Source: Candidatus Saccharibacteria bacterium GW2011_GWC2_48_9 (GTDB taxonomy: Bacteria; Patescibacteriota; Saccharimonadia; Saccharimonadales; Saccharimonadaceae). Taken from it: a stretch of DNA of 43,891 nucleotides. Made by a program: the position numbers and the translations under genes. Position 1 is the stretch's first letter; each line of letters opens with the position of its first letter. Shown here piece by piece: positions 1 through 8,489 of this stretch. The DNA lies in NCBI GenBank assembly GCA_001003725.1, contig LCPR01000014.1, forward strand, positions 1 through 43,891, written 5' to 3'. The notes under the pieces were generated by a model that was not told the DNA's origin, searched no databases, and saw nothing but the letters and a program-made list of their open reading frames with translations.

Positions 1-470
1 TGTACAGTTGGCTGCAATTTTACTCGGTAGCGCTTGCCCTCATCGAGCACACTATAGTTTTCGGCAAGATCACCTCGTAAACTACCGGTAGTATCGTAGG
101 TTAATAAGCTAGAAAACATGAGCCTGGAGGCAGCTTGCTCACCTGGTGTCACTGCATAGAGTGGATTGAGCGTTTCAACCGAACCCTTTACTCCCTCCGC
201 ATAGGTACCCCCACCAACACCCGCCGTGGCTGTGTACGAAGACTGATACAAAAAAAATTGTGCTGTCGCGATAGCGATGAGCACACCCATACCCAGAAGC
301 CAAATTGCAATATGGCGTCGCACTTCACGAGCACTGTGTGCCCGCTCGACTATAAACTTTCGCGCATGCTTCATAGAAGCATCTTCTGCGCGTTTGGCAC
401 GCTGAGAAAACTTACCAGGCCTTACCGAGAGACGCTGAAATTTATTCCATTTTTTCTCAGAGTCTGCCAC
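1..470 (-). CDS. Peptide/nickel ABC transporter substrate-binding protein, family 5 (N-terminal part)
   Basis: Only the first 156 codons lie in the window. Residues 1-52 are basic and cytoplasmic, residues 53-75 form one membrane segment (core WLLGMGVLIAIATAQFFLY), and the mature part begins with GGTYAEGVKGSVETLNPLYA and continues with SLLTYD and LAENYSVLDEGK. That order (a G-Y-EG start, LNPLY, LLTYD, LAExW-like) is typical of the SBP_bac_5 family (OppA/DppA), which binds peptides or other ligands outside the membrane. Here the protein looks tethered by an N-terminal helix rather than a lipobox Cys. I chose the GTG at 470 because GGAG lies upstream and the start is 6 nt after the secG stop; the ATG at codon 33 is the alternative. 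Translation is probably coupled to secG. Confidence 0.75.
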   Translation of the reverse strand, partial: MADSEKKWNKFQRLSVRPGKFSQRAKRAEDASMKHARKFIVERAHSAREVRRHIAIWLLGMGVLIAIATAQFFLYQSSYTATAGVGGGTYAEGVKGSVETLNPLYAVTPGEQAASRLMFSSLLTYDTTGSLRGDLAENYSVLDEGKRYRVKLQPTV

Positions 471-476
471 TGCGCG

Positions 477-710
477 CTACGCTCCGAGCGAAGGAATGAA
501 CAATGATGCCAAGATAGACAACACAAAGAGCACCGCCATGATAATAGTAAATTCAAAAAGATTTTTGTCGATACCACGTCGAGAGGTAAACAACTCACCA
601 GAGCTACCGAAGCCTGCGCCAAGTGACGCGCCGCGCTGTTGCAGCAAGATAGATACTGTCATCAGCACACCCGAACCTACCATTACTACTTGCAAAAACA
701 AATCCATCAC
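477..710 (-). CDS. secG: Preprotein translocase subunit SecG
   Basis: SecG is the small, non-essential SecYEG channel subunit that helps SecA-driven protein export. The 77-residue protein has two membrane helices (about residues 5-23 and 53-73). The joining loop has the family signature: LLQQRG followed by a Gly/Ser-rich stretch (GAGFGSSGELFTSRRG). Length is normal for the family. Its start overlaps the stop of the upstream holin-like gene by 4 nt (ATGA), and the substrate-binding protein gene follows after 6 nt, so the three are one transcription unit. Confidence 0.93.
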   Translation of the reverse strand: MMDLFLQVVMVGSGVLMTVSILLQQRGASLGAGFGSSGELFTSRRGIDKNLFEFTIIMAVLFVLSILASLFIPSLGA

Positions 711-1099
711 GCTCTCTCTTTCTTTTTGATTACCTGCAACTCCAGTGCACTACTTACTATATAGTTTACCAGACTGAGTAGCATTCCTGCAAAAATTGAG
801 TTCAAAAATGTCATAGATAGTCCGGGAGTTAGCTGAAGCGCAAGCCACACCATTGCGCCGTTGACAACCAGGATAAAAAGTCCGAGCGTCAGAAGGATCG
901 CTGGCAAAGACAATATGATGATAATAGGTCGAAGGATTGTATTGAGTAGCGAGAATACTAGCCCGGCTAGTAGAAATACAGCCACGCTATTGTCGACTTG
1001 CTCTATGGATACACCACTACCCAGCAGGCGAACCGCTACCCACAACCCGAAAGAGTTCAATATCCAACGTACGATAAATACAGCCAATTGTTGTCTCAT
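707..1099 (-). CDS. Phage holin family 4 (YvlD-like) membrane protein
   Basis: This 130-residue protein has four hydrophobic helices. The motif LLNTILRPIIIILSLPAILL followed by GLFILVVNGAMVWL is characteristic of the Phage_holin_4_2/YvlD family. Despite the name, these are ordinary chromosomal membrane proteins of unknown function, and nothing nearby suggests a prophage. I place the start at the ATG at 1099, not the GTG at 1108. An extended -10 box (TGATATACT, hexamer 1110-1115) ends 10 nt before this ATG and overlaps the end of the upstream aminopeptidase gene, leaving a leader of only about 3 nt. It forms an operon with secG. Confidence 0.8.
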   Translation of the reverse strand: MRQQLAVFIVRWILNSFGLWVAVRLLGSGVSIEQVDNSVAVFLLAGLVFSLLNTILRPIIIILSLPAILLTLGLFILVVNGAMVWLALQLTPGLSMTFLNSIFAGMLLSLVNYIVSSALELQVIKKKERA

Positions 1100-1115
1100 T
1101 ATAAACACAAGTATA

Positions 1116-2330
1116 TCACAGCGTCGATGGTATGTGGCGACTCAGATTGCGATGCCCGCTGCTAGTGATCAATATATCGTCTTCTATGCGTACCCCGATA
1201 CCTTCCGAAGGAATATAAATACCTGGCTCAACAGTCAGCACCATACCAGGCTCAAACTGCGCCGGCCCACCAAGACTGTCGTGGACATCCAGACCAAGAC
1301 CGTGGCTAATTGCATGCGGGAAATACACCCGATACTTCTCGTCGTCGGGAGAGTCAATCAAACCCAAGTCGATGAGCGCCTGCTTCATGCGAACGTCTAC
1401 TTTTTGACTATACTCTTGCACACTAAGTCCTGGGCGCAGCATAGCTACTATATCTGTGCGAGCTGCGCATACAGCCTCGTGCACATCTATCTGTCGTTTT
1501 GTCGGCGCACCCACACTCAATGTACGGGTGATATCTGCCGCATAATGCTCCACTTGCGCACCAACATCAAGTAACAAAAGTGAACGTTTTTTGAGCTTGT
1601 CGTTGTTTTCTACGTAGTGCAATGTACAGGCATTTGCCGCTCCCGCAACAATCGGGTCGTACGCATGCCCCGTGGCGCCGCGACGACGAAACTCGCCGCT
1701 CAAATCGGCTTCTATTTGATACTCATGCGAGTAGGTCGTCATGCTGTCGCGCACTAGCTTGAGCGCATCGGCCGTGATGTCGATAGCAGTCTGTATGGCC
1801 TTTATCTCGACAGGCTGTTTGATAGCTCGCAGGCTAGCTAGCTTTGGGCGAAAGTCTTGTACATCGGCAAATATACGCTCGAGCTTGTCGCGTAGCTCTC
1901 GCTGCGCAGGGTTAAGCACAAAGTCAAAATGGTCATGATCTGGTTGATTAACCGTGTAGGCAAGCCGATGCTGTCGAGCTGTTTGCGCGAGCAACTCTTC
2001 GGCTTCTCGCTGAGAGATAACTTCCTGCACACCGCTAATATCCATGGCGCGCTCTGGCGATAAGCTGCCATCAAACAGTGCATGCACTGGGTCAACATCT
2101 GGCTGGACAAGCCAACTTTTACTGCGAGATGCATCTATAATCACCCACCAGCCAGGTCGTTCGATACCCGTCAGATACCAAAAATTACTTTCTTGCTCAA
2201 ATTTATGCGCCGCATCGTTACTCCGTTGCATAGATTTGTATGCAGTAGCAACGAGCACACCGCCCTCGAGCGCGTGCATCGCGGCCATACGATTGCCGGC
2301 AAAAAAATCTGCGGTTATGATACGTTTCAT
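1116..2330 (-). CDS. Xaa-Pro aminopeptidase (M24B family)
   Basis: A cytosolic dinuclear-metal peptidase that removes an N-terminal residue preceding proline. The 404-residue protein has an aminopeptidase-P N-terminal domain (about 1-130, with NFWYLTGIERPG) and a pita-bread catalytic domain (about 165-404). All metal ligands are visible: Asp in LLDVGAQ, Asp in YAADITRT, His in HAISHGLGLDVHD, Glu in TVEPGIY and Glu in GVRIEDD. The N-terminal domain favours PepP over prolidase (PepQ), but the exact specificity is not settled. It lies 12 nt downstream of uvrC on the same strand and is probably cotranscribed with it. Confidence 0.88.
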   Translation of the reverse strand: MKRIITADFFAGNRMAAMHALEGGVLVATAYKSMQRSNDAAHKFEQESNFWYLTGIERPGWWVIIDASRSKSWLVQPDVDPVHALFDGSLSPERAMDISGVQEVISQREAEELLAQTARQHRLAYTVNQPDHDHFDFVLNPAQRELRDKLERIFADVQDFRPKLASLRAIKQPVEIKAIQTAIDITADALKLVRDSMTTYSHEYQIEADLSGEFRRRGATGHAYDPIVAGAANACTLHYVENNDKLKKRSLLLLDVGAQVEHYAADITRTLSVGAPTKRQIDVHEAVCAARTDIVAMLRPGLSVQEYSQKVDVRMKQALIDLGLIDSPDDEKYRVYFPHAISHGLGLDVHDSLGGPAQFEPGMVLTVEPGIYIPSEGIGVRIEDDILITSSGHRNLSRHIPSTL

Positions 2331-2342
2331 CTCTCTAGCCTA

Positions 2343-3887
2343 TCACAAAAACTTCTTGATATTGGCGGCTTTTGCCTCGCCTATAAGCAGCGCAATCTGT
2401 TCGGTTTCTGCGAGCTTCAGTCCGCGCACACTACCGAAATGCTTGAGTAGTTTTTTGCGAGTCGCCGGGCCAATGCCGGGTATTTCTTCGAGTGCGCCAG
2501 CGGTCTGCTTTTGACGCTTGAGCACCGTATGGTAACTCACAGCAAATCGGTGCGATTCGTCGCGGACCCGCTGAAAAAGCTTGACTACGTCGCTATGAGG
2601 ATAGGCCATAGCACCACCGCGTAAATTGCGTGAGTGAGCCGATGCGTTCATCTGACCTGGGTGCAAATTGACCACCAGGTACTCCCCGCTTCTGTCGACT
2701 CGTACCCCTTCGCGGATGTTTTGTGCTATTTCATCGAGATACGTTACATCGATATGTGAGCGAACCCGGTGTACGATCACCTCTTCTTCGCGCTTCGCAA
2801 TACTGATAACCGGACAGATAATTTCACGCTCAGACAATGCACGAATCGCTGCCTCAAGCTGTCCTTTGCCTCCGTCTATCAGCAGTAAGTCCGGCATGCC
2901 CCAGCTTTGGATATTTTTTGGACTAAACCGGCGGTGCAACGTTTCGTACATATTATGATAATCATCATTTTGCTGCAGCTTGGTCTTAAACTTGCGATAC
3001 TCGGCGCGGTCACTCACGCCATTGGTAAACACCACCATACTCGCCACCACGTTCGTACCACCCATATGGCTGATGTCGTAGCCTTCTATACGAGCCGGCA
3101 ACTTAGTGAGCTGAAATAATTGTTTGATATCGGTAAGCGCTTTGTCTTTACTGATATCAAGAAATTCACGGTCTCCAAACATCACACGTCTTTGCAACTC
3201 GCGCATGTGCTGCAACTTATTGCGTAGTCGCGCCGCGCGTTCAAATTCATGTAACCCTGCTGCGGTTTTCATGTCGCGCTCAATCTCGTTGGCGAGCTGC
3301 ACACGGTTGCCCTTGATGTAACTTACCAGTTTGCGCAAATTCGCTTTATACAGCTCGTTGCCATCTTCTCGTCGTGGACTCAAGCCAAGATCTTCGTCGA
3401 GTCTCGACTGCCCAGGCTTTGGCTCGCGCGTAAAATAGGGAAAGACCTTTCGTAGATAACGTAGTGCTTTTTTAAGTGCGTAGCTATTGTAGAACGGCCC
3501 GTAGTATTCGGCGTTGTCATCGGCTGGATTGCGGGTAAAAGATACTGTGGGCCATTCACTTTTCATGTCGATACGCACAAACATCTGCGATTTATCGTCT
3601 CGCAGCAAAATATTGTAGCGCGGCATATAGCGCTTGACCATTTCGCTCTCCAGAAACAAGGCATCGATTTCGCTTTCTGTCTCGACCCAATCTGTATCGT
3701 ATATCTCAGCGACCAGGGCTTGTGTCTTTATATCTTTATCACGGGCATCTTGAAAGTACTGGCGTACACGATTACGCAGTACGGCTGCCTTGCCGACATA
3801 GATGATTTCACCGGTTGCATCTTTATGAAAATATACACCGGGATTTCTCGGAAGAGTTTTAAGTTTGGCTTCTAGCTGTGCATTCAC
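2343..3887 (-). CDS. uvrC: UvrABC excinuclease subunit C
   Basis: UvrC makes both incisions in nucleotide excision repair. Domains in order: GIY-YIG nuclease (PGVYFH at 16-21, IIYVGK, then RNRVRQYF and the catalytic Glu in LFLESE), a UVR UvrB-binding motif (about 200-235), an RNase H-like second nuclease (ARIEGYDISHMGG and LLLIDGGKGQLEAA) and a C-terminal helix-hairpin-helix pair (LEEIPGIGPATRKKLL). At 514 aa it is about 90-100 residues shorter than E. coli UvrC. The segment that normally carries four Cys ligands of a 4Fe-4S cluster has none; the protein contains a single Cys (IICPV). TATACT lies 11 nt before the ATG (3898-3903), so the leader is about 4 nt. uvrA is in this window at 25.5-28.3 kb; uvrB is not. 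Confidence 0.95.
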   Translation of the reverse strand: MNAQLEAKLKTLPRNPGVYFHKDATGEIIYVGKAAVLRNRVRQYFQDARDKDIKTQALVAEIYDTDWVETESEIDALFLESEMVKRYMPRYNILLRDDKSQMFVRIDMKSEWPTVSFTRNPADDNAEYYGPFYNSYALKKALRYLRKVFPYFTREPKPGQSRLDEDLGLSPRREDGNELYKANLRKLVSYIKGNRVQLANEIERDMKTAAGLHEFERAARLRNKLQHMRELQRRVMFGDREFLDISKDKALTDIKQLFQLTKLPARIEGYDISHMGGTNVVASMVVFTNGVSDRAEYRKFKTKLQQNDDYHNMYETLHRRFSPKNIQSWGMPDLLLIDGGKGQLEAAIRALSEREIICPVISIAKREEEVIVHRVRSHIDVTYLDEIAQNIREGVRVDRSGEYLVVNLHPGQMNASAHSRNLRGGAMAYPHSDVVKLFQRVRDESHRFAVSYHTVLKRQKQTAGALEEIPGIGPATRKKLLKHFGSVRGLKLAETEQIALLIGEAKAANIKKFL

Positions 3888-3917
3888 TACTACTAGTATA
3901 CAACGACCAGCCGCGTG

Positions 3918-4826
3918 CTACTGTTTGCCGTTGATATCGTGGCCACCAAATTTGTTACGCATAGCTGCAAGCAGTTTGGTAGAAAAGTCTACTTCGCCCT
4001 GCTGCGATGCGAGACGAACGTCAAAAGATGCCTGTATAGCGGGTAGTGCAATGCCTAGGTCTTTTGCTGTTTCGAGTGTCCACCTAGCTTCGCCACTTTC
4101 GGCCACAACTCCCTCGATACCCTCGAGTTCCGATGATTCGTGCAACGATTCGGCACATAGCTCGTTGAGCCAAGATGTGATAACGCTACTCTGCTGCCAT
4201 ACGTCACCTGCTCGTGCAAGATCTATCCCTTCGATCGGACCTTCTCGTAGCATACGGTAGCCTTCGGCTAAGCTTTGCATCATTCCATATTCGATGGCGT
4301 TATGCACCATCTTGACGTAGTGGCCTGCGCCATTGGTACCAAAATAATCATGTGCGCCACTAGGTGCCGCAAGTATGTCGAGTACTGGGACGATACGCCC
4401 ATACGACGCCTTGTCACCGCCAACCATCATACAAAAGCCACGCTTCAGGCCATGCACACCTCCGCTCGTGCCGATGTCGAGCAGTGTACTACCAGCTGCA
4501 GCGGCTCGTGCTGCGCGTGCTGCATCGCCTCGGTAGTCGCTGTTACCGCCATCAATTACCACACTACCCTGCGGCAAAATCTTCAACCATTCGTCGAGCT
4601 CTGTATCTATAACGCTTGCTGGTATCATGAGCCACACAACAGCCGGTTCGCCGTCAAATGCTGCTACTGCCTCTTCGCGAGTATGCGCAGGAATGCCGCC
4701 TTTTTGCGCCAACGACTCAACTGGCTCAGGGTGGCGATTGTAGCCAACAACTTCGTGTTCAGCATCTACCAATTTTTCAGCAATCTGATAGCCCATGCGG
4801 CCAAGTCCAGCAATAATAATCTTCAT
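3918..4826 (-). CDS. gnd: 6-phosphogluconate dehydrogenase, decarboxylating (short form)
   Basis: Oxidatively decarboxylates 6-phosphogluconate to ribulose 5-phosphate, making NAD(P)H. The 302-residue protein has a Rossmann domain (AGLGRMG at 6-12, with YNRHPE at the cofactor 2'-end), a substrate loop (GTSGGVHGLKRG) and the catalytic helix with Lys, His and Asn (GHYVKMVHNAIEYG). This is the short YqeC/GndA-like form, not the ~470-aa form. The Arg after Asn in YNRH would fit NADP, but this is only an inference. A strong Shine-Dalgarno (AAGGAGG) precedes the ATG. It is 23 nt downstream of pgl, so consecutive pathway steps share an operon. Confidence 0.92.
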   Translation of the reverse strand: MKIIIAGLGRMGYQIAEKLVDAEHEVVGYNRHPEPVESLAQKGGIPAHTREEAVAAFDGEPAVVWLMIPASVIDTELDEWLKILPQGSVVIDGGNSDYRGDAARAARAAAAGSTLLDIGTSGGVHGLKRGFCMMVGGDKASYGRIVPVLDILAAPSGAHDYFGTNGAGHYVKMVHNAIEYGMMQSLAEGYRMLREGPIEGIDLARAGDVWQQSSVITSWLNELCAESLHESSELEGIEGVVAESGEARWTLETAKDLGIALPAIQASFDVRLASQQGEVDFSTKLLAAMRNKFGGHDINGKQ

Positions 4827-4849
4827 AATTTCCTCCTTTGTTTTATCTG

Positions 4850-5509
4850 TTACGCAGCGAAATCACTAAACAACGTACTGCGCGTTACCGATTTGAGTAT
4901 CTGCGCAGGTTGTTCGTCGAGTGATATATCTTCGCTAAGTAGCTGTCGCAGTGCTTCATGCTTTTCTGCGCCATGCGCATATGCCACCACTTCGTCTAGC
5001 TGCGTGATAGCAAGCGGAGTCATGGTTACACGAGCGAAGTCTTCTCCCGCAAACTGCGCCGCGAAATCTTCGCTTGATACGGCGGCACTATGCGGCTTGA
5101 TGCCTGCGGTATGGCCATCGGCACCGATACCAAATAAGCCAATCTTGTATTGATACGTCGTAAAAAGATCACTCAATTTGTGAGAAAAGTCTTGAGCCGT
5201 CACTTCTATATCTTCGCCGCGCAGTATACGGTATGCATTGATAGAGCTTAGTGTGAAGCCCATCTGTTCGAGCTGAGACCAGTTTTCATCGTCATGACCA
5301 GGTCGGCCATATCGTTCATCGGTAAGTGTGATACAAAGTTTCGAGGTGTCGACATCTTCGAGCGCGCTCAGTACTTGGGTTGCTACTTTCATAGCAGAGC
5401 CTCCTGGCACAAGCCACAGTACAGATTCGTCGGCCTTCAAGTGCTCGACAAGAGTGGAGGTTAGGTAGTCTACAATTTGTTGGTCGTCCTGCTGCGTCAC
5501 TAACTTCAT
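4850..5509 (-). CDS. pgl: 6-phosphogluconolactonase
   Basis: Hydrolyses 6-phosphogluconolactone to 6-phosphogluconate, the substrate of the next gene. The 219-residue protein has the NagB/RpiA-like fold marks of Pgl: VPGGSA near residue 35, LTDERYG in the middle and GLFGIGADGHTAGI with the conserved GxDGHxA. The start at 5509 follows AAGGAT. Its promoter is visible: -35 TTGTAT (5552-5557), 17-nt spacer, -10 TATACT (5529-5534), giving a leader of about 13 nt. No zwf is present in the window, so where the lactone comes from cannot be seen here. Confidence 0.9.
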   Translation of the reverse strand: MKLVTQQDDQQIVDYLTSTLVEHLKADESVLWLVPGGSAMKVATQVLSALEDVDTSKLCITLTDERYGRPGHDDENWSQLEQMGFTLSSINAYRILRGEDIEVTAQDFSHKLSDLFTTYQYKIGLFGIGADGHTAGIKPHSAAVSSEDFAAQFAGEDFARVTMTPLAITQLDEVVAYAHGAEKHEALRQLLSEDISLDEQPAQILKSVTRSTLFSDFAA

Positions 5510-5528
5510 AGATATCCTTCTTTATTCG

Positions 5529-5572
5529 AGTATACCCCCTAGTGCCGACCAATACAAGCAAGCTGCTATACT
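5529..5572. promoter_or_regulatory. Overlapping divergent promoters of pgl and the Erm-type gene
   Basis: On the minus strand TTGTAT (5552-5557) and TATACT (5529-5534) are 17 nt apart and drive pgl. On the plus strand an extended -10 box, TGCTATACT (5564-5572), drives the methyltransferase; its hexamer ends 7 nt before the ATG at 5580, so that mRNA should begin at or next to the start codon. Within these 44 bp the pgl -35 lies just upstream of the plus-strand -10, so the two promoters probably compete for polymerase. Confidence 0.7.
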
Positions 5573-5579
5573 AGTGATA

Positions 5580-6287
5580 ATGAAACGTCTGCATACAAAA
5601 TCTCAAAATTTCTTACGCCGCCCTAGTTTGGTAAAAACTCTCGTCGGACACTCTACGCTCAAAAAAACTGACACTGTCTACGATATAGGTGCAGGGAGCG
5701 GCATCATCTCGTCGGTTTTGGCAAACAAATGCGCTCACGTCGTGGCGGTAGAATCCGACACACGACTACTCGAGACGCTGCGTGACAACCTGGGCGCGCA
5801 GCCGCATGTCAGTATAGTACATGGCGATGCGCTCACATTTGAACTTCCCACCTCTGCGTACAAAGTATTTGCCAATATCCCCTTTCACCTGAGCTCCCCT
5901 ATTGTTCACCGCCTCACAGAGGCAGACAACCCGCCAGAAGCCATATATCTCATACTACAAAAACAGTTTGCGCAAAAGTTACTCATAGACGACTACTCTT
6001 TTACCGGCCTACTTGGCGCATGCATTGCACCCACCTTTGAATCGCGCATTCGCTTCAAGCTCAAACCAACCGATTTTTGGCCACACCCAGCGGTTGATAC
6101 GGTCTTTATCGAACTATTGCGTCGTGAGATACCGCTACTTGCTACACGTGATATGCCGCGATACCGCGAGTTTGTAGAGAAGTGTTTTTCGCGTCAAAAA
6201 TACTTTGGCACACTCGGCGTAGGCGACGTCAAACCATCAGAAATGACTACTGAGCAATGGATACAATTGTTCAACGCAAAAGCTTAA
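5580..6287 (+). CDS. Erm-type rRNA adenine N6-methyltransferase
   Basis: An SAM-dependent methyltransferase of the KsgA/Erm superfamily. The N-terminus (HTKSQNFL) contains the Q-N-F signature of Erm rather than the GQ-H/N-F-L of KsgA. Motif I is DIGAGSG (35-41), the acidic SAM-ribose residue is in AVESD, and the catalytic motif is NIPF (99-102), as in Erm and unlike the NLPY of KsgA. Erm enzymes dimethylate A2058 of 23S rRNA and give macrolide-lincosamide-streptogramin B resistance. Whether this one does so, or is a housekeeping enzyme in this lineage, cannot be told. The 235-aa length is near the Erm norm. The start is the ATG at 5580 (the GTG at 5574 is too close to the -10). Its last 4 nt overlap the convergent DUF1697 gene. 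Confidence 0.78.
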   Translation: MKRLHTKSQNFLRRPSLVKTLVGHSTLKKTDTVYDIGAGSGIISSVLANKCAHVVAVESDTRLLETLRDNLGAQPHVSIVHGDALTFELPTSAYKVFANIPFHLSSPIVHRLTEADNPPEAIYLILQKQFAQKLLIDDYSFTGLLGACIAPTFESRIRFKLKPTDFWPHPAVDTVFIELLRREIPLLATRDMPRYREFVEKCFSRQKYFGTLGVGDVKPSEMTTEQWIQLFNAKA

Positions 6288-6820
6288 AATAGACCGAGGA
6301 GTTTTTTTGCGGTCGTTGAGCTACGGATGGTAATTCGCTTGTATATTGGCGTTCCTACGATTTTTGGTACTACGCTTTTGCTATAGTCGGCCATCGGCAA
6401 CGTCCAGAACACTACCTGGCCATGCGAATCTAGCCTATCCACACGAGACGTCTTCTTTGCGAGCTCGTCGAGCACTTCTTGGGTGGTCGTAGGGGGTATC
6501 ACAAACAGTGCGTCATTACGAGTTTCGAGTGTACCATCCGCCCACCAACTCGGTGCGTGTTGCATGGCATCTTTGTACTCATCCTGCGAGATAACCGTCA
6601 CTCCTACCGCAAAACCAAATGTGCCTTCTATAGCCCCCTCACACCGCTGCACCAGATCCACAATGTCGATGACATCACTTTCGAAAAATATATTGCCACT
6701 ATTGATATATGTCGACACACCTGTAAAACCTGCACGCTCAAAGCACGCTCGCAACTCGCTCATAGCGACTTTGTTATTACCACCTACATTGATACCCCTA
6801 AGTAGTGCGAGGTACTTCAT
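6284..6820 (-). CDS. DUF1697 family protein
   Basis: The N-terminus MKYLALLRGINVGGNNKVAM followed by STYINSGNIFFES is the DUF1697 signature; the C-terminus contains SVVPKIVGTPIYKRITIRS, also typical. 178 aa is the usual length. No biochemical function is established for this family. I use the ATG at 6820; the in-frame extension to 6937 runs back into the upstream dehydrogenase gene and lacks family similarity. The gene is 31 nt after that dehydrogenase stop, on the same strand, and converges on the methyltransferase with a 4-nt overlap. Confidence 0.85.
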   Translation of the reverse strand: MKYLALLRGINVGGNNKVAMSELRACFERAGFTGVSTYINSGNIFFESDVIDIVDLVQRCEGAIEGTFGFAVGVTVISQDEYKDAMQHAPSWWADGTLETRNDALFVIPPTTTQEVLDELAKKTSRVDRLDSHGQVVFWTLPMADYSKSVVPKIVGTPIYKRITIRSSTTAKKLLGLF

Positions 6821-6851
6821 AGCGTTCGCATACCTGGGTTCGCAGTTTGGT

Positions 6852-7958
6852 TCATGGCGTAAACCGGATAATCTTATCGTCGTCTGCGCTCGGACTACCT
6901 CGACCATCTCTATTTGAAGTAGTGAAATATATATCACCTTCGTGCGCGGTTACCGCGCGTAAACGCCCATATTCGTCCGCGAATAGGCGCGATAAGTCCG
7001 AGAGCGACACATCGTTTGGCGAAGAGATATCGACTTTATATAAACTCTGTCCTCGAAGCCCAGCAAAATACAACGCTCCATCCACGTAAGCCATACCTCC
7101 TGGAGCCCACGTTTCATCTACTCCCGAGTTGGCAACCGGCGCCTGCATACCGTCGCGCGATTCATCGCCCGTAATCACCGGCCACCCATAGTTTGCGCCG
7201 CGTTTGATTTGGTTCAGTTCGTCCCTACCCGTGTCAGCTCCCGATGGGCCGTGCTCGACAGACCACAATCGGCCATCGCCATCCCATGCAATACCCTGCG
7301 GGTTCCGGTGCCCATAACTCCAGACTTCGTTTTCGAACGGATTGTCACTCGGCACGGACCCGTCTGGGTTGAGTCGCAATATTTTTCCTGCAAGTGAATC
7401 GGTGTCCTGTGCACTATCTGGAGTAGCTGCGTCACCCGTGGTGACATAGAGCTTCTCGTCGGGACCAAACGCGATATCGCCACCATTGTGATTGCTCGCA
7501 GCCGGTATATTTGCAATGATTGTTGTACGGTCTGTCAGCGCATCACCACCAAGCACATAGCGATCTACCTGATTTGTCAGTGTGCCACTGCGATTTGTTG
7601 TGTAGTAAAGATATATTTGTTTGCTCTGCCCGAAGTTCGGCGCCAGCGCAGTACCGAGCAAGCCTCCTTCGCTTGTCTCTTGGACTCCCTCGATAGCAAA
7701 ACGAGTACCGTCATCACCTATGCGCTGGAGCTGACCCTCTCGCTCGGGCACCAGCATGTCGCCATTAGGTAAAAACGCTATTGACCACGGCGTTACCAGG
7801 TTTTGTGCAACAACTTCTTTTTCTCCCGATACAGTCTCGCTATTGAGCGACGATTCGGTTGGTCGAAAGAACAACCTCATCAAATCATCTCTATACACAT
7901 ACCCAAACCCTGCGAGTAAGACAACCACAACCGCCAGCCCCTGTAGTAACTTTTTCAT
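6852..7958 (-). CDS. PQQ-dependent aldose (glucose/sorbosone-type) dehydrogenase, membrane-anchored
   Basis: A beta-propeller of the GSDH/YliI family, which oxidises aldose sugars outside the membrane using PQQ. The 368-residue protein starts with one hydrophobic helix (about 5-22), so it is anchored or exported. Family marks follow: TPWSIAFLPNGDMLVPER, then ASNHNGGDIAFGPD with the catalytic His, GKILRLNPDGS, YGHRNPQGIAWD and SVEHGPSGADTGRDELN with PQQ- and Ca-binding positions. PQQ synthesis genes are not in view, so cofactor would have to come from elsewhere or from host cells. An extended -10 box (TGATATACT, hexamer 7965-7970) ends only 6 nt before the ATG, predicting a leaderless mRNA. 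Confidence 0.85.
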   Translation of the reverse strand: MKKLLQGLAVVVVLLAGFGYVYRDDLMRLFFRPTESSLNSETVSGEKEVVAQNLVTPWSIAFLPNGDMLVPEREGQLQRIGDDGTRFAIEGVQETSEGGLLGTALAPNFGQSKQIYLYYTTNRSGTLTNQVDRYVLGGDALTDRTTIIANIPAASNHNGGDIAFGPDEKLYVTTGDAATPDSAQDTDSLAGKILRLNPDGSVPSDNPFENEVWSYGHRNPQGIAWDGDGRLWSVEHGPSGADTGRDELNQIKRGANYGWPVITGDESRDGMQAPVANSGVDETWAPGGMAYVDGALYFAGLRGQSLYKVDISSPNDVSLSDLSRLFADEYGRLRAVTAHEGDIYFTTSNRDGRGSPSADDDKIIRFTP

Positions 7959-7964
7959 ATATCT

Positions 7965-7973
7965 AGTATATCA
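7965..7973 (-). promoter_or_regulatory. Extended -10 box, leaderless dehydrogenase transcript
   Basis: TGATATACT read on the minus strand; 6 nt separate its end from the ATG at 7958, so transcription should start at or within 1 nt of the start codon. No Shine-Dalgarno site could fit in that space. Confidence 0.65.
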
Positions 7974-8012
7974 CTACCAACTTATAGCAACAGCTTATAC
8001 TAAATAGCAGTA

Positions 8013-8489
8013 CTAAGAATTGTTGAGACTATTTTGCCGAACTTCTACCGTAGGGTTACTCTCAAGTCGGTACGACAATGCATAGCTGATGCACGTTTCA
8101 TTAGGATCAACTGAACCCGTACAATCATAGTTGCCAGCGACAGGTACCGCGCGCCGCGAAACATAGCAATATCTATCTGGAGCATTCGACCAACAGTAGC
8201 CGAGCGACGAACCGTTACCTGGTGGAGTAAGAGTACCAACACTAAGTCCCATATCTTGACGAAATGTCGCATTCATCATTTGCGTGCTTGTGGGATAGTA
8301 GCCTTTTTCAGCATGATACATCTCTAGCTTTTTATGTATAGATTTTATCTCGGAAACCCGCTCGCTGTCTCTTGCGCGAGCCTGCACACCATTGAACGCT
8401 ACTATGGTAATCGCCGCCAGTATGCCTATCACTACAATCACTATCAGTAACTCAACAATAGTAAAGCCGTTTTGCTTGGTGCGTGTCAT
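8013..8489 (-). CDS. Type IV pilin-like protein (prepilin)
   Basis: A 158-residue prepilin. The short leader MTRTKQNG ends at the prepilin peptidase site, followed by FTIVELLIVIVVIGILAAIT, with Glu at mature position 5, and the helix extends through AFNGVQARARDSERVSEIK. The C-terminal domain has four Cys (YCWS, RYCYV, YDCTG, ETCIS), probably two disulphides. The helix is identical through AFNGVQ to the pilins at 41.6 and 42.3 kb; the exposed domains differ. TATACT (8499-8504) lies 9 nt before the ATG. No pilus assembly genes are adjacent. Confidence 0.92.
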   Translation of the reverse strand: MTRTKQNGFTIVELLIVIVVIGILAAITIVAFNGVQARARDSERVSEIKSIHKKLEMYHAEKGYYPTSTQMMNATFRQDMGLSVGTLTPPGNGSSLGYCWSNAPDRYCYVSRRAVPVAGNYDCTGSVDPNETCISYALSYRLESNPTVEVRQNSLNNS

